A DNA stretch of 64,000 nt. Origin: Anaerolineae bacterium (GTDB taxonomy: Bacteria; Chloroflexota; Anaerolineae; 4572-78; J111). The stretch is from the NCBI GenBank assembly GCA_020433805.1, contig JAGRBZ010000006.1, positions 1 to 64,000 on the forward strand, given 5' to 3'. The number at the start of each line of letters is the position of its first letter. Position 1 is the first letter of the stretch. The notes below the pieces were generated by a model. It worked only from the letters and a program-made list of their open reading frames with translations. It did no database searches and was not told the DNA's origin. The position numbers and the translations under genes are program-made. Shown here piece after piece: positions 48,599-58,116 of the stretch.

Positions 48599-50673
48599 TG
48601 GCAATTATCGGGAATTTGTTGGTAAAAATAGGAGCCGATACAGCCGGCCTTCAGCAAGGTTTGGGTCAGGCTCAAACTATGGTGTCCGGCATGGGCGGCA
48701 AGTTGGGACTGCTGGGATCGGTAGGTGGCGCGGTAGCAACGGGCGGCCTGGCGCTGGCGGCCGGGGCCGTGGCCGGCATTGGCGCGGCGGCGGTGGGGAC
48801 ATCGGTGAGCGTGCTGAATATGAGCAGCGAGCTTGACCAAGCCCAGCGGGATATGCAAGCCCAGTTGGGACTGACCAGCGAAGAGGCCGCGGCCATGGGC
48901 GAAGTGGTTAAGGGCGTCTATGGTAATAATTTTACCGACTCTATTGGAGAGGCGACGGCGGCCGTGATTGAAGCACGGCAACAGATGGGCGATTTGTCTG
49001 ATAAGGAGCTGCAATCGGCTACAGAGAACGCGCTATCGATGGCGGATGCGTTTGGTGTGGACATTAGCGAGAGCCTCAATGCGGCCAAGGTGCTGACAGA
49101 GGAGTTTGGGCTGAGCCAAGAAGAGGCGTTCGACCTGATGGTCGGTGGTTTTCAGCGAGGGCTCAATTCGTCCGGTGATTTCCTGGGTAGTATCAGTGAG
49201 TACGGCAACCTGTTCGCGGAGAATGGATTGAGCGCAGGGCAATTCTTTAGCGCCATGGAGACGGGGTTGGCCGGTGGTGTGTTGGGCACGGACCAGATTG
49301 CCGACGCATTCAAAGAGGCGGGTATATTACTTCTAGAGGGCGGAGATGATGTAAGTGCTGCGTTTGACCTGATGGGTATGGATTTCGAACGAATATCAGG
49401 GTTTATAGCCAGTGGTGACGAAGTTTGGGGTGACTACATGGCGAACATCCTGGACGGGCTGAGATCTATAGAGAACCCGATAGAGCGAAACAAGGCCGGA
49501 GTGGCCATATTCGGAACCATGTGGGAAAACATGGGGGCGTCGGCTATGTTAGGCGTTGATTTAACGAAGACCAGCATGGCGGACCTGGCCGGCAGCACCG
49601 AGACGTTGGCGGCTCAATACGACACGTGGGGGGCGCTGTTTAGCGGCGTGTGGCGGCGGACGCTGATTGCACTGGAGCCGGTGGGCAGGAAGCTGCTGGA
49701 CCTGGCTAACCGGGCGATGCCGGCGGTGGAGATGGCATTTGCCTGGTTTGAAGAGCAGTTGCCACCATTGGTAGATCAGGCCATTGTTGTGATCGATATG
49801 CTGGTGGCGATGTTTCAGGACAACGTGGGACCCATGTCGGAGACGTGGTCTGAAACGTGGGCGACGGTGCAGGAGGCAACGCAGCAGGTGATTGATTTTC
49901 TATCGCCGTACATCACGGGATTCTTGAACTATATCTCTGAATGGTGGGACGCACATGGTGAAAATGTGATCCAGATTGCACAGGCGATCTATGCCTTGAT
50001 CGAGATGTATATCGTTATGCGGCTAACCCAGATTCAAGCGTTCTGGGATACGTGGGGGAGCACGATCCTCACGATTGCGAAGCTTTACTGGGACAGTATT
50101 CAGGTGTATATCAAGGCGGTTTTGGACATTATAGGCTATGCCATCGACGCAGCGGCGGCGCTGATGCGCGGTGATTGGGAGGCCCTGGGGGAAGCCTTGC
50201 AGAATATATGGCAGACGGCCTGGGACGCGATTGCTCAAATATTGGAGAACGGCAAGAAAATACTGATCGAACTACTCGGCAAGCTGAAAGAGGAGTTGCT
50301 GAAAGTCTGGGAGGATGTAAAGGGCAAGTTTAGTGAGGTGGGGCAGGCTATTGTAGACGGGATAGCGGACGGGATACGGGCGGGCTGGAACTGGCTGACT
50401 GACCTGGTCAGCGATCTAGCGAATAGTCTATTCAAAACAGCTAAGGACGTTCTGGGGATAAAATCGCCGTCGAAGGTGTTTATGACGGTAGGGCATGATA
50501 TTCAGGCGGGTTTAGCGAAAGGGCTAAACGATAATTCATCAGCTCCGGTTGAGGCGGTGAGAAAGACAGCGGATCGTATGGTGCAGAATGCGTTCACGCA
50601 GAATATTTACACAAATAACATCGGCAGTACTGCATCTGAGTTTAATCAAATGCGTGCTCTGATCAGCACATAG
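48598..50673 (+). CDS. tape measure protein
   Basis: 691 residues, start overlapping the chaperone stop. Gly/Ala-rich hydrophobic segment (about 28-70) and long helices; residues 85-360 match the TP901-type tape measure core (AKVLTEEFGLSQEEAFDLM, AGVAIFGTMWENMG). The C-terminal part has amphipathic helices and GIKSPSKVFMTVGHDIQAGL. Length implies a tail of roughly 100 nm by the usual 1.5 angstrom per residue rule. Confidence 0.92.
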   Translation: MAIIGNLLVKIGADTAGLQQGLGQAQTMVSGMGGKLGLLGSVGGAVATGGLALAAGAVAGIGAAAVGTSVSVLNMSSELDQAQRDMQAQLGLTSEEAAAMGEVVKGVYGNNFTDSIGEATAAVIEARQQMGDLSDKELQSATENALSMADAFGVDISESLNAAKVLTEEFGLSQEEAFDLMVGGFQRGLNSSGDFLGSISEYGNLFAENGLSAGQFFSAMETGLAGGVLGTDQIADAFKEAGILLLEGGDDVSAAFDLMGMDFERISGFIASGDEVWGDYMANILDGLRSIENPIERNKAGVAIFGTMWENMGASAMLGVDLTKTSMADLAGSTETLAAQYDTWGALFSGVWRRTLIALEPVGRKLLDLANRAMPAVEMAFAWFEEQLPPLVDQAIVVIDMLVAMFQDNVGPMSETWSETWATVQEATQQVIDFLSPYITGFLNYISEWWDAHGENVIQIAQAIYALIEMYIVMRLTQIQAFWDTWGSTILTIAKLYWDSIQVYIKAVLDIIGYAIDAAAALMRGDWEALGEALQNIWQTAWDAIAQILENGKKILIELLGKLKEELLKVWEDVKGKFSEVGQAIVDGIADGIRAGWNWLTDLVSDLANSLFKTAKDVLGIKSPSKVFMTVGHDIQAGLAKGLNDNSSAPVEAVRKTADRMVQNAFTQNIYTNNIGSTASEFNQMRALIST

Positions 50674-50698
50674 TTCATATAATGAGGATCATAAAAAC

Positions 50699-53101
50699 TT
50701 GGGTACTTGGTCAATAGTCCAGGCAGAAGCGACAACGAATTTAATTAGCAATCCATCGTTTGAAACTGGCATAACCGGAGCAACGGCGGTTAACTCATCA
50801 TCGCTGTCACAATCGACGGATGAGCAGGCGGTTGGCGCGGCCTGTTTGGAAGTCGACCCTACTACAAATACAACTGGCGGAGTTTATATAGCTATTTCAT
50901 CTGTATTCACTGCAACAGAGTATACAGCTTCATTCTCGATCAAAGGCGTTGACGGTGTGCCATATGAGGCTTATCTATATGTCAATGGTTCTCAAATAGG
51001 CGATGCTGTTGAATTTGTCGGCGATGGCACATGGCGGCGGTACTCGGTTACGGCTATGACCGGAGGATCGTCTAGTGGACCGCGCTTGTATATCCGTAAG
51101 AATAACGATAACGATAGCGATCCATTTTACATTGATGCTGTCCAAGTTGAGGCTAAAAGCTATTCAACTACCTATTGTGACGGCGATCAAGATGGATGTG
51201 AATGGACAGCCGGGAAACATAGCAGTACCAGCTATAGGCTGTCAACCAGTTCAGGGGGTGGGAAGGTTGTCGATCTTGTCTCAGATGTTAGCGGTAGCAA
51301 ATTAGGATTCAATATAAGGGCATCAGTTGGGACTGGCATGCCACCCATCGAATTAATTGATACCCTGCCGGCGCAATCGGACGGCGCAGACCATCAGCGC
51401 ACTATTACACGCCCCAGACAATTTCAACTCGTTGGCACACTGACGGGATCGTCCTGGTCTGACTATTTATCACGGCGATCTACACTGATAGATTTAGTCA
51501 ATCATCATCGATTGCCAACTGATGAACCATTTGAGCTTAGATACGAATTAGACAGCCAAGTTGTAGCTATAAAAGCTCGATACGAAGGCGGATTAGAAAA
51601 AGGTACTTCAATAGGCGTAAGCCTTGAAGAGTTATCGCTTAGGTTTAAAGCACAAAAAGATCCTTTTTGGTACTCGGTTATGGGTACCGGAAGCGGCGAA
51701 AGTGGTAGGCAACATGGAGCTGTAACCGCTACAGTCCATGGATCGTTGTCTGCCTTCCGTGTTCTAAATCGTGGCATAAATGGCGTATGGGATAACATGG
51801 ATGGTGGTCTAAGTGATGGTGATGTCGAAGTCACACAATTGGTTCAAGGTCTTGATGGAAAAATCTATGCAGCAGAGACAGCCGGGGCAGTTGGTAGGGC
51901 TAGAGTGTACGAATGGGATGGATCATCGTGGACGCTCATTGGCGGTGGAACGGCAACCGAAGGGGCAAACGACATAGTTGGCATGGTTGTTGCTCCAGAT
52001 GGGGGTATTATCATTGCCACAACTGAAACTTCTAATTGGGAGAGTGGTGGTATAGGGGCAGTAATATCATGGAATGGGTCATCTTGGAGTCAGGTTGGAA
52101 CTCCACCATCTACTCCAACGTGTCTGGCTATTGCCCCCAACGGTGATTTGTATGGTGGTTTTTCCGGCGGTGCATTGTGTAAATATGATGGATCATCATG
52201 GACATCTATTGCTAGCGGTGACAATGTTATAGAGTGTATTTTAGTTGCTCGATCAGGTCGAATCTGGGTGGGTGGTCGGTTTACAACATTTGATTCTGTT
52301 TCTATAAATCGATTAGCTTACTCAGATGACAATGGAGCGACATGGCAAGGTATAGCGTCATTTAATGACAGAGTAGACAAAATAGCTTTTGACAAGAATG
52401 GCAATCTCATTATCGCCGGTCGATACACATCTCCATACAACTTAGTATCAATATGGAATGGATCGACTTTGATCGATATGGGGGGTGGGCTAACAGGAGC
52501 GTCAGGAACACCAACGGCAAGGCATATAGCTGTCGATGAAAACGGGTTAATATATGTTGGGGGCAGCTCTTTTGATACAGCTGGCGGAAGTATCACATTG
52601 TCTGATGCGTTAGCTGTATGGGATAGCTCTAAATGGATTCCTGTGGGCGTTAATCTTCCTGGTTCGGCAATTATTTATTCATTATTGACAATCCCTACTG
52701 GTGGTTTATATATTGGATTTAGTAATTTTGGAACAACTATAACAGGCGAAGTAAATACGGCATCGAATAACGGCAAGGCAAAAACATATCCAATTATAGA
52801 AATGTCTGGACCTGGCAGAGTGTATCATATAATCAACTACAGCACAGGACATGAGATTTATTTTGACTTGGAATTAGAAGATGGAGAAATAGCAACGCTG
52901 GATTTAAGACCAGGAAACAAGGCGTTTATTAGCACATTTAGGGATGATATTTTTTCATCAATTCTACCAGGATCGGATACCGAATCATTTTATTTAACAC
53001 CAGGCGAGAACAACATTTCGATTTTTTGCGATAATGCAAGCGCCTCAATGTCCCTTCGTTGGGGTGAAAAATATTGGGGTTTTGAAGGTGCAGTTTCATA
53101 A
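50699..53101 (+). CDS. distal tail-like protein with CBM and propeller insertions
   Basis: 800 residues, TTG start. A carbohydrate-binding-like beta-sandwich (NLISNPSFETG, about 10-165) leads to a Dit-like core part (about 190-320: RPRQFQLVGTLTG, LSRRSTLIDLVNHH). A propeller of about six blades (about 350-670; WDGSSWTLIGGG, WNGSSWSQVG, YDGSSWTSIA, WVGGRFTTF) is inserted before the closing galectin-like strands (LDLRPGNKAFISTF). Base composition is visibly richer in A+T than the tape measure gene. Probably receptor binding at the tail tip. Confidence 0.75.
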   Translation: MGTWSIVQAEATTNLISNPSFETGITGATAVNSSSLSQSTDEQAVGAACLEVDPTTNTTGGVYIAISSVFTATEYTASFSIKGVDGVPYEAYLYVNGSQIGDAVEFVGDGTWRRYSVTAMTGGSSSGPRLYIRKNNDNDSDPFYIDAVQVEAKSYSTTYCDGDQDGCEWTAGKHSSTSYRLSTSSGGGKVVDLVSDVSGSKLGFNIRASVGTGMPPIELIDTLPAQSDGADHQRTITRPRQFQLVGTLTGSSWSDYLSRRSTLIDLVNHHRLPTDEPFELRYELDSQVVAIKARYEGGLEKGTSIGVSLEELSLRFKAQKDPFWYSVMGTGSGESGRQHGAVTATVHGSLSAFRVLNRGINGVWDNMDGGLSDGDVEVTQLVQGLDGKIYAAETAGAVGRARVYEWDGSSWTLIGGGTATEGANDIVGMVVAPDGGIIIATTETSNWESGGIGAVISWNGSSWSQVGTPPSTPTCLAIAPNGDLYGGFSGGALCKYDGSSWTSIASGDNVIECILVARSGRIWVGGRFTTFDSVSINRLAYSDDNGATWQGIASFNDRVDKIAFDKNGNLIIAGRYTSPYNLVSIWNGSTLIDMGGGLTGASGTPTARHIAVDENGLIYVGGSSFDTAGGSITLSDALAVWDSSKWIPVGVNLPGSAIIYSLLTIPTGGLYIGFSNFGTTITGEVNTASNNGKAKTYPIIEMSGPGRVYHIINYSTGHEIYFDLELEDGEIATLDLRPGNKAFISTFRDDIFSSILPGSDTESFYLTPGENNISIFCDNASASMSLRWGEKYWGFEGAVS

Positions 53102-54193
53102 ATGGCAACATATTCTGTTATCCTAACTAGCATCGAAGGATCACGAATTAAGGTACTAGATCAATTTATCGCCTTGACCTATACCCTGACTATTAACCAG
53201 ATGGGTACACTTCAAATTGATGTTCCCAAATTAGCGCCGCGTTTCTTGAGTGTTGACAATCGCCTCGAAATTTGGCGTCAAGTGCCAGGGGGTAAAAAAT
53301 ATTTAGAAGGTGATACTTGTTGGTTTATTCGTGATTGGGAAGAGTATCTAACTCAACAGGGGCAAGAATATATACGAATTATAGCTTATTCTACAAACTT
53401 TATCCTTGATGCACCGGTTATAGCTTATAAATCAACAACTAGCCAAGCGTCTAAAAGCGATCAAGCTGATGATATGATTAAAGCTATAGCTCGTGAGAAT
53501 ATTGAAAGTTCTGCGGCTGACAGTGATAGAGATTTAAGTGGTTATATAACCATTGATGCTGATACTTCTGATGGGCCTAGTATCGATAAATCATTTTCAT
53601 ATCGGAACATGTTAGCCACTATGCGAGAAATTGCACAAGCCAGTGATTATCAAGGCACTCCGCTATTTTTTGGCTTAACATACGATCCTAACAGTCAAGA
53701 TTTTACATTTGCGACGCGCACTCAACAGTGGGGTGTTGATCGCAGCCAAGCAAACAGGGTTGTTTTGTCAGCGCGAAATGGGACATTGAGCGATGTGAGG
53801 CGATCTTATCTATCCAGTGAAGAACGAACCGTCGCCTACATTGGCGGGCGTGGGCAAGGCGAGGATCGGACGGTTACGGAGGTTGAGGATAGTGAGCGCA
53901 GTAACCTGTCGCCATTCAATCGCCGCGAGGTTTTCGTCAATGCCAGCAATAGCGATGATGACCAGTTGACCGGCATCGGGCAGGCGGCGCTAAAGAACTA
54001 TCGACCAGTTGAGATATTCAGCGCCCGGTTTAGAGATACACAGGCCGTACAATATGGACGCGAGATTAAATTTGGCGATAGGTGCATCGCTGAACACAAC
54101 GGGAGATCGGTAAGCGTGCGCCTGGATAGTGTTCGCGTTCGGGTCGAGCGTGGCCGTGAGGATATTGGTGTGGAGTTGCGAGCCGATGAATGA
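53102..54193 (+). CDS. Gp37-like tail tip protein
   Basis: 363 residues. LTYTLTINQMGTLQIDVPK, NRLEIWRQVPGG and ITIDADTSDGPSIDKSFSYR resemble the siphovirus ReqiPepy6 Gp37-like/baseplate hub family. First half A+T-rich like its neighbour; from about 53760 the composition returns to that of the early late genes, a mosaic junction. Confidence 0.8.
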   Translation: MATYSVILTSIEGSRIKVLDQFIALTYTLTINQMGTLQIDVPKLAPRFLSVDNRLEIWRQVPGGKKYLEGDTCWFIRDWEEYLTQQGQEYIRIIAYSTNFILDAPVIAYKSTTSQASKSDQADDMIKAIARENIESSAADSDRDLSGYITIDADTSDGPSIDKSFSYRNMLATMREIAQASDYQGTPLFFGLTYDPNSQDFTFATRTQQWGVDRSQANRVVLSARNGTLSDVRRSYLSSEERTVAYIGGRGQGEDRTVTEVEDSERSNLSPFNRREVFVNASNSDDDQLTGIGQAALKNYRPVEIFSARFRDTQAVQYGREIKFGDRCIAEHNGRSVSVRLDSVRVRVERGREDIGVELRADE

Positions 54194-54641
54194 TGGACGT
54201 CTGCTGTACGACTTGCAGCAGAGAATCGGGCGACTAGAGGCACAAATCGAAACGGGGCGCTGGGAAGATTGGATCCCAACGATCACGCAATCTAGCAGCG
54301 TGACCTACACGCTCACATCGGGCTTTGCGCGTTATGTTCTCTCTGACCGGACGATCACAGCCCGCATGCGGGTCGGGATAACCGGATCGGGTGTGGCCGG
54401 CAACGCTATCATCATAGGCGGGTTGCCGTACGACATTTCAGACGTAACGGGGGATATAGGAATAGCGAGGATAGTCGACACCGGGTCGGCATCCTACGTT
54501 GGATCCTGCAATGTTCAAAACGCCACATCTTTTCAGGTTGTCAGGGACGGTGGCAGCAGTGGGATAGGTATAGCTCCTAATTTTGCGTTGGCCAGTGGCG
54601 ATGTTATTGCTCTTCTGGTTGCGTACGAGGTTAGTCTGTAA
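54186..54641 (+). CDS. phage tail tip-associated protein
   Basis: 151 residues from MNDGRLLYDLQQ, start overlapping the previous stop. A short helix, then an all-beta domain with WIPTITQSSSVTYT and RVGITGSGVAGNAIIIGG, like the repeat unit of fibre heads in Chloroflexota and actinobacterial phages. Last gene of the phage. Confidence 0.6.
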   Translation: MNDGRLLYDLQQRIGRLEAQIETGRWEDWIPTITQSSSVTYTLTSGFARYVLSDRTITARMRVGITGSGVAGNAIIIGGLPYDISDVTGDIGIARIVDTGSASYVGSCNVQNATSFQVVRDGGSSGIGIAPNFALASGDVIALLVAYEVSL

Positions 54642-54659
54642 AATGCGGGGTTATCGTAA

Positions 54660-54676
54660 CTGTAACAATGTTACAG
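54660..54676. repeat. perfect palindrome at the phage right end
   Basis: CTGTAACAATGTTACAG (7-3-7), 66 bp from attR. Possible recombinase arm site or operator. Confidence 0.4.
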
Positions 54677-54691
54677 TATTTCCTGGGACAT

Positions 54692-54725
54692 AAAAGGGCG
54701 CTCGATGCCGAGCGCCCTTTTATGT
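54692..54725. terminator. bidirectional terminator at the phage right end
   Basis: AAAAGGGCGCTCG/CGAGCGCCCTTTT, 13-bp stem with A- and T-runs. It stops the phage late operon and also the tRNA-Gly transcript from the right, replacing the terminator displaced to the other end. Confidence 0.85.
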
Positions 54726-54741
54726 TTTTTTCGAGTGAATC

Positions 54742-54818
<77 letters not shown>

Positions 54819-54821
54819 GGT

Positions 54822-54907
54822 GAATTGAGAATTAAAAATGTAGAATTTAGAATTGTTTGGCTGTATCCGGCCCTTTCTTCATTCTCTATTCTACATTCTC
54901 AATTTTT
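54822..54907. repeat. inverted GAATTGAGAATG-type repeat
   Basis: TTGAGAATTAAAAATGTAG faces ATTCTACATTCTCAA across a short GC-rich centre, between two tRNA genes. The same word family appears near 29155-29200 in the prophage. Confidence 0.5.
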
Positions 54908-54912
54908 TAAGA

Positions 54913-54985
54913 CAGGGGTGGCAGGAATCGAACCCGCAACCTTCGGTTTTGGAGACCGACGCTCTGCCAATTGAGCTACACCCCT
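54913..54985 (-). tRNA. tRNA-Trp (CCA)
   Basis: Acceptor AGGGGTG/CACCCCT, anticodon CCA, T-loop TTCGATT. No encoded 3' CCA. Confidence 0.93.
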
Positions 54986-55000
54986 AAGTGTTTAAGAGAG

Positions 55001-55072
55001 TAGCGGGGGAGGGATTCGAACCCCCGACCTCCAGGTTATGAGCCTGGCGAGCTGCCTCTGCTCCACCCCGCA
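55001..55072 (-). tRNA. tRNA-Met (CAT), probable initiator
   Basis: Starts TGCGGGGTGGAGCAG; positions 1 and 72 are T and T and cannot pair, the known hallmark of initiator tRNA, and the sequence follows the fMet pattern closely. The anticodon stem has AGG/CCT rather than GGG/CCC. Confidence 0.82.
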
Positions 55073-55081
55073 TCGAATGCG

Positions 55082-55490
55082 TTGATTTCTTGAAAAAGGT
55101 TAGTACCCCCGATTCTGTTTTGGCCGCCATCTGTCTCAGGCTTTTACACCTGGCGATTCTTGGCTTACAAAGTGTTACTTTGGGTCACCATTATCGCTGC
55201 GGTGAGACCATGCCTTAGCCTGGCCCACTCACCTTGCTCTCAATCGCACGCTCGCCTAGCCGATCTTGTCACCAAGACCGCTGGTAGGCTCTTACCCTAC
55301 CCTTTCACTCATCACCCCTTAGGGCTGACTTGCTTTCTGTTGCGGTTGTAGTCAAAGACACTTTTCAGTGCTTTGCCCTCACTTACGGTTTCGTGAGGCG
55401 ATCTTGCCTCGTATATGAGGCTGAGAGTCGGGAAGTTCCTCTACTCAACAATGGTTGAGCAGCGACGGCTTCCTTACATCAAGAAATCAA
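55082..55490 (-). ncRNA. rnpB: RNase P RNA, bacterial type A
   Basis: About 409 nt. P1 is closed by TTGATTTCTTGA (3' side) against TCAAGAAATCAA (5' side). Conserved core blocks are visible on the reverse strand: GAGGAACTTCCCGACTC (P4 5'), GAAAGGGTAGGGTAAGAGCC with CTACCAGCGG, and ACAGAATCGGGGGTACTAAC near the 3' end. It processes tRNA 5' leaders and sits between tRNA genes. Short ORFs over it are not genes. Confidence 0.92.
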
Positions 55491-55508
55491 TTTTTAGGAA
55501 AAGTTCCC

Positions 55509-55529
55509 AAAACAGATACTATCTGTTTT
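55509..55529. terminator. hairpin between tRNA-Arg and rnpB
   Basis: AAAACAGATA/TATCTGTTTT with A and T runs on both sides; it can end the tRNA-Arg transcript. Confidence 0.55.
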
Positions 55530-55535
55530 TTCAGG

Positions 55536-55608
55536 CGTCCCCGGTAGGATTCGAACCTACGGCCTTTTGGTCCGCAACCAAACGCTCTATCCACTGAGCT
55601 ACGGAGAC
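55536..55608 (-). tRNA. tRNA-Arg (GCG)
   Basis: Acceptor GTCTCCG/CGGGGAC, anticodon loop TTGCGGA, T-loop TTCGAAT. No encoded CCA. Confidence 0.9.
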
Positions 55609-55631
55609 ACGGGATACCTGAATTTTACAAC

Positions 55632-55658
55632 AAAAAAGCGTGAGAACAAATCTCACGC
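55632..55658 (-). terminator. intrinsic terminator upstream of tRNA-Arg
   Basis: Reverse strand GCGTGAGA/TCTCACGC with a 5-base loop, then TTTTTTG. A second stem (GCCTATCTTT/AAAGATAGGC) lies just upstream of it on the same RNA. The rest of 55659-55899 shows no gene. Confidence 0.75.
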
Positions 55659-55899
55659 CTATCTTTTATCCCATACTAATAACGGGCCTTCAAAGATAGG
55701 CACAGCAAGTGTACCAATCAACCAACCAGCGCTTACGGAAATTTACGTGAGAGTTCATATTCTTAAACAATTAATATGAATTGTTGTTTAATACACTTAG
55801 CTTAACGAAGAGGAAGTATATCACACTCAGTGTGATTTGTCAAACGTTTTTTAGCGAAAAATGAAGCAAATCGGGGTCTTTTTTGCAAGAAAAACTTTT

Positions 55900-56244
55900 C
55901 TACTTGTCCGGCCCCATACGCAAAACCATCATCGATGCCGCGCTGACAACAGCCACTCCAAAACCACCGGCCAAAAGAAACATAATTGGCGACATATCCC
56001 GACGCCGGCTCACTTCTGTTGATGTCAACGCAGCTTGGGCATCGTTAGGGTAAACCAAAGCCAACAACCCTTGTCCTTCATTTGACTGTGTATTATACGG
56101 AGCAGCGTCAATATGATCAGTAAATGTAAGAGGAATTAGGGCTAAAAAAAGAATTAACAAAACGGCTGAAACAATCGATTGGATCGATTTCTTGTGCTTT
56201 ATCACTTCAGGCTCCAATCTAATATCAAAAACCATAAATACCAT
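55900..56244 (-). CDS. two-helix membrane protein, unknown
   Basis: 114 residues. Basic cytoplasmic start, helix about 21-40 (SIVSAVLLILFLALIPLTF), an extracytoplasmic loop of 45 residues, and a C-terminal helix with GGFGVAVVSAASMMVL. No motif recognised. Confidence 0.6.
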   Translation of the reverse strand: MVFMVFDIRLEPEVIKHKKSIQSIVSAVLLILFLALIPLTFTDHIDAAPYNTQSNEGQGLLALVYPNDAQAALTSTEVSRRRDMSPIMFLLAGGFGVAVVSAASMMVLRMGPDK

Positions 56245-56415
56245 ACGTTTATAGGATACGATATTATTTTAAATTTGATAAGGGAAAAAAGTCCTGAGTT
56301 TAATAAGAAAAAGGTACTTAATATTTTGCCCAAAAGTCACAAAATCGGACAAAATATCGACGATAAAGTGTTAAAAGGCACTTGCCGTCGAGCGATCTCG
56401 TAAATCTCATACAGC

Positions 56416-57513
56416 CTAATTGGCATCGAACTTTTCCAGAGCCAGTTCATAACTGCGTGCCGGAATCGTACCTACTCTCTTCGGTGGCCGCCCCGTAATG
56501 GCTTTGACGATTTTAACGACGTGTTCGTGGCTGTTTTCAATGAATAAGCGATATCGATCTTGCAACATACCGGCCGCTGTCGTGCCGGCAACGTAAAGGC
56601 CAGGGACGTTGGTTTCCATTGTTTCAAGCTCAAACTGGGGAATACGCCGGTCACTTTCTAAATTAACTCCGGCCATTTCGTACAAACGCATATCAGCCCG
56701 ATAGCCGGTGGTGAGCAAGACAAAATCGGTGGGGTGAATAATCGGATCGGCCTCATCGATGGGCTGACCCTCGCACACCGGTTGCAGCACCACATGATGC
56801 GGCGTTATCTCAACCGGAATGGTTTCCGGATAGTAAGTAATAGTACCGTTTTCAATTTGCGCCAAAAGATCGGGCCGAATATGCTCTTTTACCCTATCGC
56901 TGAACATTTTACGGCGATAACTGATCGCCACTTCGGCTCCGGCTCGCCAGCAGCGTAACGTAGCCTCAACCGCCGAGTTTCGCCCGCCGACCACCAGCAA
57001 CCGCTTGCGAAAATAAGTATGGGGATCGCCAAAGTAGTGGGTAACGTGCGGCAAATCCTCACCCGGAATGTTAAGCAAGTTGGGCATGTCCATATCGCCT
57101 TTGGCCATCACTACATTGTGAGCGGTATACGTTTTAGGGCCGGTTAACGATTCTGTTTGGATGCTGAAGTGAGAGGCATGCCGTTCGATAGACGTTACCG
57201 TTTCGTAGCTGTTAACGTGTAGATCAAACTGCTCGACAATACCTCGCAAATAAGCCAGATAATCTTCGCCGGTGATGCGACCCTGATGGTTGTTTTGAAT
57301 TGGCACGCCGGATATGGCGATGCGTTCGGAGGTGCTAAAGAAGTTGGTATTGCGCGGCCACCACGATATGGTGTGTCCAATCTGTTTGGCTTCTACATGA
57401 ATATAATTAACGTCAGCCTGTTTGAGCGCTACAGCCAGCTCTATACCAATCGGACCGGCTCCGATAATAAGAACGTCTACAGGAGAGGGCGTAGAGGATT
57501 CGTTGTGCGTCAT
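56416..57513 (-). CDS. YpdA-like FAD/NAD(P)-dependent oxidoreductase
   Basis: 365 residues. FAD-binding [14 protein letters not shown] at the N-terminus, [20 protein letters not shown] (the YpdA signature), second dinucleotide fold [13 protein letters not shown] near 170, and [10 protein letters not shown] near the C-terminus. No CxxC, as in YpdA/Bdr, the bacillithiol disulfide reductase; the low-molecular-weight thiol of this host is not known. Confidence 0.82.
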   Translation of the reverse strand: MTHNESSTPSPVDVLIIGAGPIGIELAVALKQADVNYIHVEAKQIGHTISWWPRNTNFFSTSERIAISGVPIQNNHQGRITGEDYLAYLRGIVEQFDLHVNSYETVTSIERHASHFSIQTESLTGPKTYTAHNVVMAKGDMDMPNLLNIPGEDLPHVTHYFGDPHTYFRKRLLVVGGRNSAVEATLRCWRAGAEVAISYRRKMFSDRVKEHIRPDLLAQIENGTITYYPETIPVEITPHHVVLQPVCEGQPIDEADPIIHPTDFVLLTTGYRADMRLYEMAGVNLESDRRIPQFELETMETNVPGLYVAGTTAAGMLQDRYRLFIENSHEHVVKIVKAITGRPPKRVGTIPARSYELALEKFDAN

Positions 57514-57640
57514 AACGCTTTCCTTTCGATAATGTGTTGATTTATTCGTGTCGATTTAAACGTATTATACGTTTTTGACGCGCTATCGTGAAAAAATTTA
57601 CGGTTTTTAAATTTCTCGCGCTGGGGTTTATGTTGGTCAC

Positions 57641-57669
57641 AAAAAACACCCACAAAAATGTGGGCGTTT
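57641..57669 (-). terminator. intrinsic terminator of the following reverse gene
   Basis: Reverse strand AACGCCCACA/TGTGGGTGTT (one G-U pair), then TTTTTG. Confidence 0.75.
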
Positions 57670-57696
57670 ATCATCACAGCCTTTTGAGATTTTAGG

Positions 57697-58116
57697 TTAA
57701 GTTAACTCTTCCTCTAAGACATCGGCCATTGTGTTCATATAAAGCGTTACATCGTCTACCTTGTTGCGCAGGAGATAGCGTTGCCCATTTTGCAATCGAT
57801 TCAGTATGCGCTTATCCGACAAATTTTCTAAATGAATGACATCTTCATAACTAAACCCGACCTTTTGCAACGTCAGGAAAATATCATCCACTTTGTGGCC
57901 GGTTCCCTCGCAGTAATCTTTCGCGTGTTCAGTCCATTCACCCAATTGAAAATCGACAGATTTTACGATTTCGTAATCAGACATATCCGTTAGGGTTTGA
58001 ATAAGATGACCGCAGTTGCAGCGACCCATATGTCCCCATTCATACTTTGCCCCATCGGATAAACGTTTTGCTGTTGCCCGCAACGCGCAGACCAGTTCCG
58101 GATTGCTCTGAGCCAT
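57697..58116 (-). CDS. conserved hypothetical protein with CNCG motif
   Basis: 139 residues from MAQSNPELV; GGAGG 11 bases upstream. The phrases ELVCALRATAKRL, YEWGHMGRCNCGHL and VIHLENLSDKRIL belong to a widely distributed uncharacterised bacterial family, from memory. C-N-C-G and a later Cys may bind metal. Function unknown. Confidence 0.7.
   Translation of the reverse strand: MAQSNPELVCALRATAKRLSDGAKYEWGHMGRCNCGHLIQTLTDMSDYEIVKSVDFQLGEWTEHAKDYCEGTGHKVDDIFLTLQKVGFSYEDVIHLENLSDKRILNRLQNGQRYLLRNKVDDVTLYMNTMADVLEEELT

Noticed and set aside
49090-49105. Fourth plus-strand TGACAGAG in the tape measure gene
   Set aside because: Only 8 bases match, in coding sequence, and no terminator follows.
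55160-55351. 63-residue ORF over the RNA gene cluster
   Set aside because: It lies wholly within RNase P RNA.
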